A DNA stretch of 64,000 nt from an uncultured Dorea sp. (lineage in GTDB: Bacteria > Bacillota_A > Clostridia > Lachnospirales > Lachnospiraceae), in NCBI GenBank assembly GCA_910578865.1, contig CAJTRM010000004.1:62001-126000 (forward strand), written 5' to 3'. The stretch's first letter is position 1. Each line of letters starts with the position of its first letter. The notes below the pieces were generated by a model. That model made no database searches and was not told where the DNA came from. It saw only the letters and a program-made list of their open reading frames with translations. The translations under genes were made by a program, and so were the position numbers. Below are positions 26,156 through 35,209 of the stretch, piece after piece.

Positions 26156-26244
26156 GGCTACCCTCAGTGAACCGTGTGTCCCCTTGTCCACTGAGGGTAT
26201 AGAAGCCTGGGATGTCATGGAACGCAGCCTGCATCTCAGGCTTC
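26156..26244. ncRNA. Two tandem strong hairpins upstream of the SCIFF promoter
   Basis: Hairpin 1 pairs TACCCTCAGTG (26159-26169) with CACTGAGGGTA (26189-26199), 11 bp, with outer GGCT/AGCC pairing. Hairpin 2 pairs GAAGCCTGGGATG (26202-26214) with CATCTCAGGCTTC (26232-26244) with one mismatch. The two share the AGCC bases and so compete at their junction. No T-run follows. They may end the upstream transcript or be a small RNA; no family is recognised. Confidence 0.45.
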
Positions 26245-26287
26245 ATCAGCTTTGGGATGGTTCTTTGAAGTGTTCTGTATAAATATA

Positions 26288-26316
26288 TTGCGAAATTATG
26301 TATTGGATGATATAAT
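26288..26316 (+). promoter_or_regulatory. Promoter of the SCIFF gene
   Basis: TTGCGA (26288-26293), a 17-bp spacer and a perfect TATAAT (26311-26316) lie about 30 bp upstream of the ribosome site of the SCIFF peptide gene. Confidence 0.75.
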
Positions 26317-26352
26317 GACAGAAGTTAAGCAAAGGTTAAGGAGGATATGGAA

Positions 26353-26496
26353 GTGAAACATGTAAAGACATTAAATACACAGACACTGAACAACACAGTA
26401 AGGAAGGGCGGATGCGGAGAGTGCCAGACATCCTGCCAGTCGGCATGTAAGACATCCTGTACTGTAGGCAATCAGACCTGTGAACAGAAAAAATAG
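26353..26496 (+). CDS. scfA: SCIFF ranthipeptide precursor (six-cysteines-in-forty-five)
   Basis: This 47-residue peptide is the substrate of the adjacent radical SAM enzyme, which installs a thioether bridge between a Cys sulfur and another residue's carbon backbone or side chain. It contains exactly six Cys in the nearly invariant block GGCGECQTSCQSACKTSCT plus VGNQTC. The start is GTG 26353 (MKHVKTLNT), 8 nt after AAGGAGG; an ATG 6 bp upstream would be only 2 nt from that site. SCIFF is almost universal in Clostridia; a quorum or signalling role has been proposed for the class but its function here is unknown. Confidence 0.93.
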   Translation: MKHVKTLNTQTLNNTVRKGGCGECQTSCQSACKTSCTVGNQTCEQKK

Positions 26497-26529
26497 TTTT
26501 GTTTCTATTTATAAAGGAAGCAGATGGAG

Positions 26530-26555
26530 ACAGCGGTCTTAAGGTCGCTGTTTTT
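26530..26555 (+). terminator. Terminator between SCIFF peptide and its maturase
   Basis: ACAGCG/CGCTGT stem (26530-26551) extended by GTC/GGT-type pairs around TTAA, followed by T5. It lies 36 bp upstream of the maturase start. Partial read-through would give more precursor than enzyme mRNA. Confidence 0.75.
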
Positions 26556-26590
26556 CATATTGTTTTTTATTGACTGAAAGGGGTAGCGTT

Positions 26591-27979
26591 TTGATTCACC
26601 AATATAAGAATAACGGATATAACATTGTCCTGGATGTATACAGCGGAGCAGTTCATGTGACCGATGACCTGTGTTATGACGTCATCGCCCATCTGAATGG
26701 GAAACATGAGGATTATACGGCGGAAACGTTAAGAGAGCCGGGGGTATTTGAAGAACTTAAAGGGGCATTAAAGGATGTATATGAAGAAGGGGATCTGAAG
26801 GATGCTCTTTCTGACATTATAGAACTGACGGAGCATGGACGGCTGTTTACAAAGGACGAGTATGAGTGCCTGATCAGTGACGTGAAGCAAAGGAAGACAG
26901 TAGTCAAGGCATTGTGCCTGCATATTGCCCATGACTGCAATCTGGCGTGCAAATATTGTTTTGCAGAAGAAGGAGAATATCATGGAAGGCGGGCGCTGAT
27001 GAGCTTTGAGGTAGGCAGGAAGGCGCTGGATTTCCTGATCCGCAGTTCGGGGAACCGCCGGAATCTGGAAGTGGATTTCTTTGGCGGAGAGCCGCTGATG
27101 AACTGGCAGGTGGTAAAGGATCTGGTCGCATACGGCAGGGAACAGGAGAAGCTTCATGATAAGCATTTCCGCTTCACCGTGACGACGAACGGAGTGCTTC
27201 TGAATGATGAGATCCAGGAATTTGTAAATCGGGAAATGGACAATGTTGTTCTGAGCCTGGACGGGCGGAAGGAGATCAATGACAATATGCGTCCGTTCAG
27301 AAACGGTAAAGGGAGCTATGACCTGATCGTGCCCAAATTCCAGAAGCTGGCAGAGAGCCGCAATCAGGAACGGTATTATGTGAGGGGGACATTCACCAGA
27401 AATAATCTGGATTTCTCGGAGGATGTCCTGCATTTTGCCGATCTTGGATTTAAACAGATGTCCATAGAACCGGTGGTGGGGCCTGAGACGGATCCGTATG
27501 CGATCCGTGAGGAGGATCTGCCGGTGATCATGGAAGAATATGATAAGCTTGCAAAAGTTATGATCGCGCGGGAAAAGGAAGGAAAAGGTTTTAATTTCTT
27601 TCATTTTATGATAGACTTAGAAGGCGGGCCGTGTGTGGCGAAGCGTTTGTCAGGATGCGGCTCGGGGACAGAATATCTGGCTGTGACCCCGTGGGGGGAT
27701 TTCTATCCATGTCATCAGTTTGTGGGGCAGGAAGAGTTCCTGATGGGCAATGTGGACGAGGGGATCAAGAAAACGCAGATTGCAGATGATTTCAGAGGAT
27801 GCAGCGTTTATTCAAAGGAAAAATGCAAGTCCTGTTTTGCAAAATTTTACTGCAGCGGCGGCTGTATGGCCAATGCTTATCATTTCCATGGCACGATCCA
27901 TGATACGTATGATATTGGCTGTGAGATGCAGAGGAAACGTGTGGAGTGTGCGATTATGATGAAAGCGGCATTATCATAA
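26591..27979 (+). CDS. scfB: SCIFF radical SAM maturase (SPASM domain)
   Basis: This 462-residue enzyme matures the SCIFF peptide. The radical SAM cluster motif is C116-x3-C120-x2-C123 (CNLACKYC). The C-terminal SPASM part supplies cysteines for auxiliary clusters: CGSGTEYLAVTPWGDFYPC, then CKSCFAKFYCSGGC and a last Cys in DIGCEMQRK. The N-terminal 100 residues are the peptide-recognition (PqqD-like) region. The start is TTG 26591 (MIHQYKNNGYNIV), 7 nt after AAAGGGG, matching the family N-terminus; a TTG at 26570 lacks a ribosome site. It lies in the usual order behind its substrate gene and ahead of secDF. Confidence 0.95.
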   Translation: MIHQYKNNGYNIVLDVYSGAVHVTDDLCYDVIAHLNGKHEDYTAETLREPGVFEELKGALKDVYEEGDLKDALSDIIELTEHGRLFTKDEYECLISDVKQRKTVVKALCLHIAHDCNLACKYCFAEEGEYHGRRALMSFEVGRKALDFLIRSSGNRRNLEVDFFGGEPLMNWQVVKDLVAYGREQEKLHDKHFRFTVTTNGVLLNDEIQEFVNREMDNVVLSLDGRKEINDNMRPFRNGKGSYDLIVPKFQKLAESRNQERYYVRGTFTRNNLDFSEDVLHFADLGFKQMSIEPVVGPETDPYAIREEDLPVIMEEYDKLAKVMIAREKEGKGFNFFHFMIDLEGGPCVAKRLSGCGSGTEYLAVTPWGDFYPCHQFVGQEEFLMGNVDEGIKKTQIADDFRGCSVYSKEKCKSCFAKFYCSGGCMANAYHFHGTIHDTYDIGCEMQRKRVECAIMMKAALS

Positions 27980-28009
27980 AGGCCAGAGAGAACAGAAAGG
28001 AAGTTGACC

Positions 28010-30265
28010 ATGAAGAAGAACAAAGGCATACTTAGTCTTGTTGTGACGGCAACTCTCATTGGACTTCTTGGATTTACGGCAATCGTCGGGTTCGGGAAGG
28101 GAGGCACCGGTTCAGCAAAGAATATTAAGCTTGGCTTAGACCTTGCCGGCGGCGTCAGTATTACTTATCAGGTAAAGGAAGACAACCCGTCAGAGAGTGA
28201 GATGAATGACACCATCTATAAGCTTCAGAAGCGTGTGGAGCAATATAGTACAGAATCCAGTGTATATCAGGAGGGGGATGACCGGATCAATATTGAGATT
28301 CCGGGAGTGTCCAATGCCAATGAGATCCTGGACGAGCTGGGGCAGCCCGGTTCCCTCTATTTTATCGCACAGAAGGGAAGCGACGGTTCTGCCAATTACA
28401 GCCAGATTAATTCTACCGGGGACGCGGCTCAGGATTATAAGCTTGATAAGACGCTGGAAGAATTAAAAGAGGACGGCTCTCTGGTGCTGACAGGTACAGA
28501 TGTAAAGAGCGCGAGGGCAGAGACGACCGAAAATCCGACGACAAAGGTAAAAGAAAATATAGTTTCCCTGACATTTACCAAAGAAGGGACGAAAAAATTT
28601 GCAGAGGCTACAAAAAAAGCTTTTGAGGCCCGTGAAAGTATCGGTATCTATTATGACGGAAGTTTTGTGAGTGTTCCGAATGTAAATAGTGCGATTGAAG
28701 ACGGACAGGCCCAGATCACGGGAAGTATGAGCTTTGAGGAGGCAGATACCCTTGCCTCTACCATCCGTATCGGCGGCCTGAAGCTGGAACTTGAGGAGCT
28801 GCGCTCTAACGTGGTAGGGGCTCAGCTTGGAGAACAGGCCATCAGTACCAGCCTGAAAGCGGGCGCCATTGGCCTTGCTGTTGTATTTTTATTTATGATC
28901 TTTGTATATTATCTTCCGGGGCTTGCAGCAAGCCTTGCCCTTTTGATCTATACAGAGCTTGTGATCGTCATTTTAAATGCGTTTAATGTAACATTGACGC
29001 TGCCTGGTATTGCAGGTATCATCCTGGGCATCGGTATGGCCGTGGATGCAAATGTAATTATATTTGCCCGTGTGAAAGAAGAGATGGCGAAGGGGAAAAG
29101 CGTGCGGAATTCCCTGAAAACAGGATTTCAGAAGGCAATGTCCGCCATTGTGGACGGTAATGTAACGACATTGATCGCCGCCGCGGTATTGTGGCTGAAA
29201 GGTTCCGGTACGGTGAAGGGATTTGCACAGACACTGGCGATCGGTATTGTTGTATCTATGTTTACGGCTCTTGTGATAACACGTATGATTGTGTACGCGT
29301 TCTACGCAGTGGGCTTAAGAAGTGAAAAATTATATTATCATCCGGCAAAGAAGGAGCGCACAACGATCCATTTCCTGGGGAAGAAGAAGGTATTTTTCGC
29401 TGTTTCTGCAGGGATCATCCTTCTTGGGTTTGCATTTATGGGTGTGAATAGCTCCAGAGGAAACGGTGCGTTTGCGTACAGCCTGGAATTTGAAGGCGGT
29501 ACAGCCACCAATGTTACATTTGCAGAGGATTTCTCCATTGATGAGATAGATCAGAAGATTGTGCCGGTGGTAGAAAAGGTAACCGGTGACCGTAACGTGC
29601 AGACGCAGAAAGTAGCGGGGACAAACCAGGTTGTGATTAAGACGGTGACTCTGGATCTTGCAAAGCGTGAAGCATTGAATAAAGCGCTGGCAGACGAGTT
29701 TGATGTAGACACAAAGGAGATCATGGCGGAGAACATCAGCTCTACAGTAAGTGGAGAGATGCGCCGGGATGCTGTGGTTGCAGTAATTATTGCGACGATC
29801 TGCATGCTTCTTTATATCTGGTTCCGGTTTAAGGATATTTGTTTTGCAACGAGTGCGGTTACGGCCCTGCTTCATGATGTCCTTGTTGTGCTTACGTTCT
29901 ATGCGATTGCAAGGATATCTGTGGGCAATACGTTTATTGCATGTATGCTGACAATTGTAGGATATTCTATCAATGCTACGATTGTAATCTTTGACAGGAT
30001 CCGTGAGGAGATGCGCTATAAAACAAAGAGTACGGATCTGGAGGAAGTGGTAAACAAGAGTATTACACAGACGCTGACGAGAAGTATTTATACGTCCCTT
30101 ACTACATTTGTCATGGTTGCCGTCCTGTTTGTTATGGGGGTAAGCTCGATCAAGGAATTTGCGGCGCCGCTGATGATGGGAATTGTATGCGGGGCATATT
30201 CATCTGTGTGTATCACAGGCGCTCTGTGGTATGTTATGAAGAACAGAAACGGTCAGAAGCAATAA
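28010..30265 (+). CDS. secDF: Protein translocase subunit SecDF (fused)
   Basis: SecD and SecF use the proton gradient to help SecYEG export proteins; here they are one 751-residue polypeptide. The SecD half has one N-terminal helix, the GLDLAGGVSITYQV motif near residue 45, an outer P1-type domain and five helices ending around residue 440 (GIAGIILGIGMAVDANVIIF). The SecF half begins near FLGKKKVFFAVSAG and contains FEGGTATNVTF and TIVGYSINATIVIFDRIRE. Twelve helices are expected. ATG 28010 is preferred over a TTG two codons earlier. SecDF follows the SCIFF maturase by 30 bp, a conserved neighbourhood in clostridia. Confidence 0.96.
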   Translation: MKKNKGILSLVVTATLIGLLGFTAIVGFGKGGTGSAKNIKLGLDLAGGVSITYQVKEDNPSESEMNDTIYKLQKRVEQYSTESSVYQEGDDRINIEIPGVSNANEILDELGQPGSLYFIAQKGSDGSANYSQINSTGDAAQDYKLDKTLEELKEDGSLVLTGTDVKSARAETTENPTTKVKENIVSLTFTKEGTKKFAEATKKAFEARESIGIYYDGSFVSVPNVNSAIEDGQAQITGSMSFEEADTLASTIRIGGLKLELEELRSNVVGAQLGEQAISTSLKAGAIGLAVVFLFMIFVYYLPGLAASLALLIYTELVIVILNAFNVTLTLPGIAGIILGIGMAVDANVIIFARVKEEMAKGKSVRNSLKTGFQKAMSAIVDGNVTTLIAAAVLWLKGSGTVKGFAQTLAIGIVVSMFTALVITRMIVYAFYAVGLRSEKLYYHPAKKERTTIHFLGKKKVFFAVSAGIILLGFAFMGVNSSRGNGAFAYSLEFEGGTATNVTFAEDFSIDEIDQKIVPVVEKVTGDRNVQTQKVAGTNQVVIKTVTLDLAKREALNKALADEFDVDTKEIMAENISSTVSGEMRRDAVVAVIIATICMLLYIWFRFKDICFATSAVTALLHDVLVVLTFYAIARISVGNTFIACMLTIVGYSINATIVIFDRIREEMRYKTKSTDLEEVVNKSITQTLTRSIYTSLTTFVMVAVLFVMGVSSIKEFAAPLMMGIVCGAYSSVCITGALWYVMKNRNGQKQ

Positions 30266-30283
30266 AGCGTGTATGGATTATGT

Positions 30284-30331
30284 AAAGTCCAAGATGTAAA
30301 TGGGTCCGCCACATACATCTTGGACTTTCTT
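30284..30331 (+). terminator. Long palindrome B / terminator after secDF
   Basis: A perfect 15-bp arm (30284-30298) pairs with 30314-30328 around a 15-nt loop, followed by CTTT. Its ATGTAAATGG core matches palindromes A and C. Confidence 0.8.
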
Positions 30332-30366
30332 TGAGTCGGCACGGATGATCAATATGGAGGTGTGAG

Positions 30367-32133
30367 ATGGAGCAGTGGGTGTTGCTTCGGAAAGGAGCGG
30401 ATTTTGAAGGGATCGCCGGGAAGTTCGGAATCAGCAGAAGGCTGGCAAGTCTTGTGCGGAACCGGGAGGTGGTCGGTGAGGAGGCAATAGAGCGGTATCT
30501 GAACGGGTCGATGTCAGATCTGTATGATGGGATGCTTTTGAAGGACATGGACCGGGCAGTGGAGATTTTGAAGGCTAAGACAGAAGAGCATAAAAAAATC
30601 CGTGTCATTGGGGATTATGATATTGACGGCATCAATGCCACATATATTTTGCTGGAGGGACTGGAGAGGCTTGGAGCAGATGTGGACAGTGATATCCCCA
30701 ATCGTATGACGGACGGGTACGGCCTGAACAGAGAGCTGATCGAGCGGGCGCACAGAGAACTGGTAGATACGATCATTACCTGTGATAACGGGATTGCCGC
30801 AGCCGGAGAGATTGCATATGCAAAAGAACTTGGGATGTCTGTGATTGTGACAGACCACCATGAGATTCCTTATGAAGAATCGTGCAGCGCGGAAGATGGG
30901 CGAAAGTACGTGCTGCCTCCTGCAGATGCTGTGATTGATCCTAAGAGAGAGGACTGCAGCTATCCCTTTGACAGGCTTTGCGGCGCCGCCGTGGCGTACA
31001 AAGTGATGGAAGCTTTGTATATAGTATGTGGGAAGGCCCCCGGGGAGTTGGATGACCTGATTGAAAACGTGGCGATCGCTACGGTGGGGGATGTTATGGA
31101 TCTGGTGGACGAGAACCGCATTTTTGTGAAAGAGGGCCTCAAACGGCTGCGAAAGACTTCCTCGCCGGGGCTTGGGGCACTGATGGACTGTACAGGAATC
31201 CGCAGGGAGCGCATGAGCGCTTATCACATTGGATTCGTGCTGGGACCTTGTCTGAATGCAAGCGGGAGGCTTGATACGGCAAAGAGGGCGCTGGATCTGC
31301 TCCGCAGCCGCAGCAAAGGAGAGGCGGACCGTATCGCGGGAGATCTGAAGTCGCTCAACGACGACAGAAAGGCTATGACACTTAAGATGGCAGAGGAGGC
31401 TGTGGAGCAGGTGGAGCATACAGAGGCCGGAAAAAACAAGGTGCTGGTATTATATTTGCCGGAATGCCATGAAAGCCTGGCGGGAATCGTGGCCGGAAGG
31501 ATCAGGGAAAAGTATTACAGGCCTGTGTTTGTCATTACAGATGCCCGGGAGGGAGCCAAAGGTTCCGGCAGGTCCATTGATGCGTACCATATGTATGACG
31601 GGCTTCATCAGTGTAAGGAGCTCCTCGGAAAATACGGGGGCCATAAGATGGCCGCGGGCTTTTCCCTGGAAAAGAAGCATATTGAAGCGCTCAGGGACAG
31701 GCTGAATCGAAACTGCTCCCTGACGGAGGCAGATCTGACAGAAAAGGTAGTGATCGATATGGAACTTCCGTTTTCCTGCGTCACTCCGGAATTTATTGCT
31801 CAGCTGGAGGTGCTGGAGCCTTTCGGAAAAGGGAATGTAAAACCTGTTTTTGCCGGGCGGGATATTGAATTGTTAAACGCAAGAATTTTGGGCAAAAATA
31901 AAAATGTATTGAAAATGAAGGTGAGGGATGCACAGACACAGATCGATGCCATGTATTTCGGGGATCTGAAAAAGGTAAAAGATGTGCTTGAGAGCCGGTA
32001 CGGAAGCGGGTGTTTTGAGAGCCTTCTTGCGGGGCGCAGAGGAGGCATGCGTATGTCTGTTACATATTACCCGGATCTGAATGAATATATGGGAAGGGTA
32101 ACTCCTCAGATTGTAGTGACCCATTGCTGTTAG
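30367..32133 (+). CDS. recJ: RecJ-type single-stranded-DNA exonuclease (DHH family)
   Basis: RecJ is a 5'-3' single-strand exonuclease in recombination and mismatch repair. The 588-residue product has the DHH phosphoesterase motifs DYDIDGINAT (motif I), CDNGIAA, TDHHE and VIDPKRED, then GAAVAYKV, and the DHHA1 domain with GRSIDAYHMYDGL and GGHKMAAGFSLE. The C-terminal OB-like part includes FGKGNVKPVFAG. Length and motif order match RecJ, slightly shorter than the typical Bacillus protein. The ATG follows TGGAGGTG. Several clostridia carry more than one RecJ-like gene, so this may be a paralogue. Confidence 0.88.
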   Translation: MEQWVLLRKGADFEGIAGKFGISRRLASLVRNREVVGEEAIERYLNGSMSDLYDGMLLKDMDRAVEILKAKTEEHKKIRVIGDYDIDGINATYILLEGLERLGADVDSDIPNRMTDGYGLNRELIERAHRELVDTIITCDNGIAAAGEIAYAKELGMSVIVTDHHEIPYEESCSAEDGRKYVLPPADAVIDPKREDCSYPFDRLCGAAVAYKVMEALYIVCGKAPGELDDLIENVAIATVGDVMDLVDENRIFVKEGLKRLRKTSSPGLGALMDCTGIRRERMSAYHIGFVLGPCLNASGRLDTAKRALDLLRSRSKGEADRIAGDLKSLNDDRKAMTLKMAEEAVEQVEHTEAGKNKVLVLYLPECHESLAGIVAGRIREKYYRPVFVITDAREGAKGSGRSIDAYHMYDGLHQCKELLGKYGGHKMAAGFSLEKKHIEALRDRLNRNCSLTEADLTEKVVIDMELPFSCVTPEFIAQLEVLEPFGKGNVKPVFAGRDIELLNARILGKNKNVLKMKVRDAQTQIDAMYFGDLKKVKDVLESRYGSGCFESLLAGRRGGMRMSVTYYPDLNEYMGRVTPQIVVTHCC

Positions 32134-32203
32134 GATGCTGTACACATGACGGGCCGCGGCGTATGGTTCTGAGAAAAGACTTGGCTGAGTGGTACAGAAT
32201 TGT

Positions 32204-32232
32204 TTGAAAATAATGTCAACTAATGCTATACT
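32204..32232 (+). promoter_or_regulatory. Promoter of apt
   Basis: TTGAAA (32204-32209), a 17-bp spacer and TATACT (32227-32232) precede apt by about 55 bp. Confidence 0.7.
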
Positions 32233-32287
32233 TATGATTGGGCGTTTAGGTCGAAAGATATTTTACAAGGAAATGGAGAGGATCAGT

Positions 32288-32812
32288 ATGAAAACGATAG
32301 AGGAGTATGTAAGAAGTATACATGATTTTCCGGAGCAGGGAATCATTTTCAGAGATGTAACAAGTGTATTGCAGGATGCGGACGGACTTCACCTGGCCAT
32401 TGATCTTATGCAGGAAAAGCTTAAAGATGTTGAGTTTGATGTCATAGCAGGACCGGAATCAAGAGGATTTATTTTCGGTGTCCCTATCGCCTACAATTTG
32501 CATAAGCCGTTTATTCCGATCCGAAAGAAGGGAAAGCTGCCCTGTGAGACAGTTTCCATCCAGTATGAGCTGGAGTACGGTACGGCAGAGCTTGAAATGC
32601 ATAGAGATTCCATAAAGCCGGGACAGAGGGTAGTCATCATTGATGACCTGATTGCCACAGGGGGGACGAATGAGGCGATGGTCAAGCTGGTGGAAAGCCT
32701 TGGAGGGATTGTTGTGAAAGCTGTATTTCTGATGGAGCTTGCAGGCCTTAACGGAAGAAAACGGTTAGAAGGTTATGATGTGGATACCGTGATCTGCTAT
32801 CCGGGGAAATAG
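32288..32812 (+). CDS. apt: Adenine phosphoribosyltransferase
   Basis: Apt converts adenine and PRPP to AMP in purine salvage. The 174-residue product shows PEQGIIFRDVTSVLQD, the AGPESRGFIFGVPIAY segment, FIPIRKKGKLPCETVSI, the PRPP-binding VVIIDDLIATGGTN loop near residue 120 and a typical LMELAGLNGRKRL tail. ATG 32288 follows GGAGAGG and gives the family N-terminus; the frame is open 33 codons upstream without similarity. It precedes rel, and recJ-apt-rel is a conserved Firmicutes order. Confidence 0.97.
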   Translation: MKTIEEYVRSIHDFPEQGIIFRDVTSVLQDADGLHLAIDLMQEKLKDVEFDVIAGPESRGFIFGVPIAYNLHKPFIPIRKKGKLPCETVSIQYELEYGTAELEMHRDSIKPGQRVVIIDDLIATGGTNEAMVKLVESLGGIVVKAVFLMELAGLNGRKRLEGYDVDTVICYPGK

Positions 32813-32854
32813 ATGATAGTTTGTTGAGAAAATGAAAAGGAAGGAGGCAATGAT

Positions 32855-35203
32855 ATGTCTAAGAAAGCAACCACATATGAATCTTTGGACGATAAAATCG
32901 CAGCAAGTACGCTTACGAAAAACCTTGCAGAGGGGCTTGATATTGTTGACGGACATGCGGTCAAGGAAGAAAGAGACTATGAGAAACCGGATGAATTGTA
33001 CGACATGTTAATTGCCCGTGTCCGTAAGTACCATCCGTCTGCAGACGTGAGCATGATCGGCAAGGCTTATGAGATTGCAAAGAAGGCTCACGGGGATCAG
33101 TGCCGGAAGTCCGGGGAGCCGTATATTGTCCATCCGTTGTGGGTGGCTACGATCCTGGCAGGGCTGGAGATGGATAAAGAAACGATCACAGCAGGGATGC
33201 TGCATGATGTTGTGGAGGATACAGAGATTAGTGACGAGGAGATCAAAAAAGAGTTTGGGGCAGAGGTTTCACTTCTGGTGGACGGTGTCACCAAATTAGG
33301 ACAGTTGTCTTATTCTTCGGATAAACTGGAGGTTCAGGCGGAGAATCTGCGCAAGATGTTTCTTGCCATGGCAAAGGACATTCGGGTTATTATTATTAAG
33401 CTTGCCGACCGGCTGCATAATATGAGGACTCTGCAGTTTATGACGCCGGCCAAGCAGAAGGAAAAGGCCAGGGAGACGATGGACATCTATGCGCCCATTG
33501 CACAGCGGCTTGGTATATCCAAGATTAAGACAGAACTTGACGATCTGTCTCTGAAGTATTCTCAGCCGGAAGTGTTTTTTGATCTTGTGAATCAGATCAA
33601 TGCCAGGAAGACGGAACGGGAAGAATTCGTTGACCAGATCGTGGAAGAGATCTCCAGGCATATGGAGAATGCCGGTATTAAATGTGAGATCAGCGGGCGT
33701 GTAAAGCATTTCTTCAGTATATATAAAAAGATGGTGAATCAGGATAAGACGGTGGATCAGATTTATGATCTGTTTGCGGTACGTATTATCGTGGATTCTG
33801 TTAAGGACTGCTACGCGGCTCTCGGAGTGATCCATGAGTTATATACACCGATCCCCGGGCGTTTCAAGGATTATATTGCCATGCCGAAGCCTAATATGTA
33901 CCAGTCTCTGCATACCACTCTTATGAGTTCTGTGGGACAGCCCTTTGAGATTCAGATCCGCACGGAGGAAATGCATAAGACGGCAGAATACGGTATCGCT
34001 GCTCATTGGAAATACAAGGAATCTAATGACGGAAAGAAGAGCGTGGAAGCTCAGGAAGAAGAAAAATTAAGCTGGCTCAGGCAGATTCTGGAATGGCAGA
34101 GGGATATGTCTGATAACAGAGAATTTCTGAGCCTGATCAAAGGTGACCTGGATCTGTTTGCAGAGGATGTATATTGCTTTACGCCTCAGGGGGATGTGAA
34201 AAATCTTCCCAACGGTTCTACTCCTATTGATTTTGCTTACGCCATTCACAGTGCGGTGGGCAATAAAATGGTGGGGGCAAGGGTAAACGGTAAACTGGTC
34301 CCTATTGATTATAAGGTTCAGAACGGGGACAGGATTGAGATCATGACCTCGCAGAATTCCAAAGGCCCCAGCCGGGACTGGCTGAATATTGTCAAGAGTA
34401 CACAGGCGAAAAATAAGATCAACCAGTGGTTCAAGAAAGAGTTTAAAGAGAGCAATATTATCCGGGGGAAGGAAATGCTTGCTTCTTACTGCAAGACGAA
34501 ATCGATCGTGCTGAGCGATATTATGCAGCCGAAGTATCAGGAAGTAGTACAGAAGAAATACGGATTCCGGGACTGGGAGGCGGTGCTTGCAGCTATCGGC
34601 CATGGAGGTTTAAAGGAAGGCCAGGTAGTCAACCGTCTGGCAGAGGAGTATCAGAAGGAGCAAAAGCAGGAGCTGACAGACGGGAATGTGCTTGAGAAGA
34701 TTGCGGAGGCTTCTAAGAACAAGGTGCATATTGCCAGATCCAAGAGCGGCATTGTGGTAAAAGGAATCGATGATGTGGCCGTAAGGTTTTCCAGGTGCTG
34801 CAGTCCGGTTCCGGGGGATGAAATCGTTGGATTTGTAACCCGCGGAAGAGGACTGTCTATTCACCGCACGGACTGTGTGAATATGATTCATCTTACAGAG
34901 GCAGAGAGGGTAAGACTGATTGATGCCGAGTGGGAAGGAAGTATCGCAGAAGAGGCGGGAGGCCAGTATCTTGCAGAGATTAAGATGTATGCCTATGACA
35001 GACAGGGACTTCTGATGGAGATGTCCAGAATCTTCACGGAATCTGATGTAGACGTTAAATCTATGAATGTGCGGACCAACAAGCAGGGTACAGCTACGAT
35101 CGAGACGGGATTTATCGTCCACGGCAGAGAGGAACTTGAAAAAATCATCAAAAAACTCCACCAGATCGAAGGAGTCATGGATATTGAAAGGACAACAGGG
35201 TAG
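32855..35203 (+). CDS. rel: Bifunctional (p)ppGpp synthetase/hydrolase
   Basis: This 782-residue Rel protein makes and degrades the alarmone (p)ppGpp. Domain order: HD hydrolase with HDVVEDT near residue 115; synthetase with GRVKHFFSIYKKM, RIIVDSVKDCYAALG and the KPNMYQSLHTT motif; TGS domain (TPQGDVKNLPNGSTPIDFAY); zinc-finger-type RCCSPVPGDEIVGFVTRGRG; and a C-terminal ACT domain (VDVKSMNVRTNKQGTATIET). The retained HD residues predict active hydrolysis. The ATG follows AAGGAGG. Confidence 0.97.
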   Translation: MSKKATTYESLDDKIAASTLTKNLAEGLDIVDGHAVKEERDYEKPDELYDMLIARVRKYHPSADVSMIGKAYEIAKKAHGDQCRKSGEPYIVHPLWVATILAGLEMDKETITAGMLHDVVEDTEISDEEIKKEFGAEVSLLVDGVTKLGQLSYSSDKLEVQAENLRKMFLAMAKDIRVIIIKLADRLHNMRTLQFMTPAKQKEKARETMDIYAPIAQRLGISKIKTELDDLSLKYSQPEVFFDLVNQINARKTEREEFVDQIVEEISRHMENAGIKCEISGRVKHFFSIYKKMVNQDKTVDQIYDLFAVRIIVDSVKDCYAALGVIHELYTPIPGRFKDYIAMPKPNMYQSLHTTLMSSVGQPFEIQIRTEEMHKTAEYGIAAHWKYKESNDGKKSVEAQEEEKLSWLRQILEWQRDMSDNREFLSLIKGDLDLFAEDVYCFTPQGDVKNLPNGSTPIDFAYAIHSAVGNKMVGARVNGKLVPIDYKVQNGDRIEIMTSQNSKGPSRDWLNIVKSTQAKNKINQWFKKEFKESNIIRGKEMLASYCKTKSIVLSDIMQPKYQEVVQKKYGFRDWEAVLAAIGHGGLKEGQVVNRLAEEYQKEQKQELTDGNVLEKIAEASKNKVHIARSKSGIVVKGIDDVAVRFSRCCSPVPGDEIVGFVTRGRGLSIHRTDCVNMIHLTEAERVRLIDAEWEGSIAEEAGGQYLAEIKMYAYDRQGLLMEMSRIFTESDVDVKSMNVRTNKQGTATIETGFIVHGREELEKIIKKLHQIEGVMDIERTTG

Positions 35204-35209
35204 CTTGTG

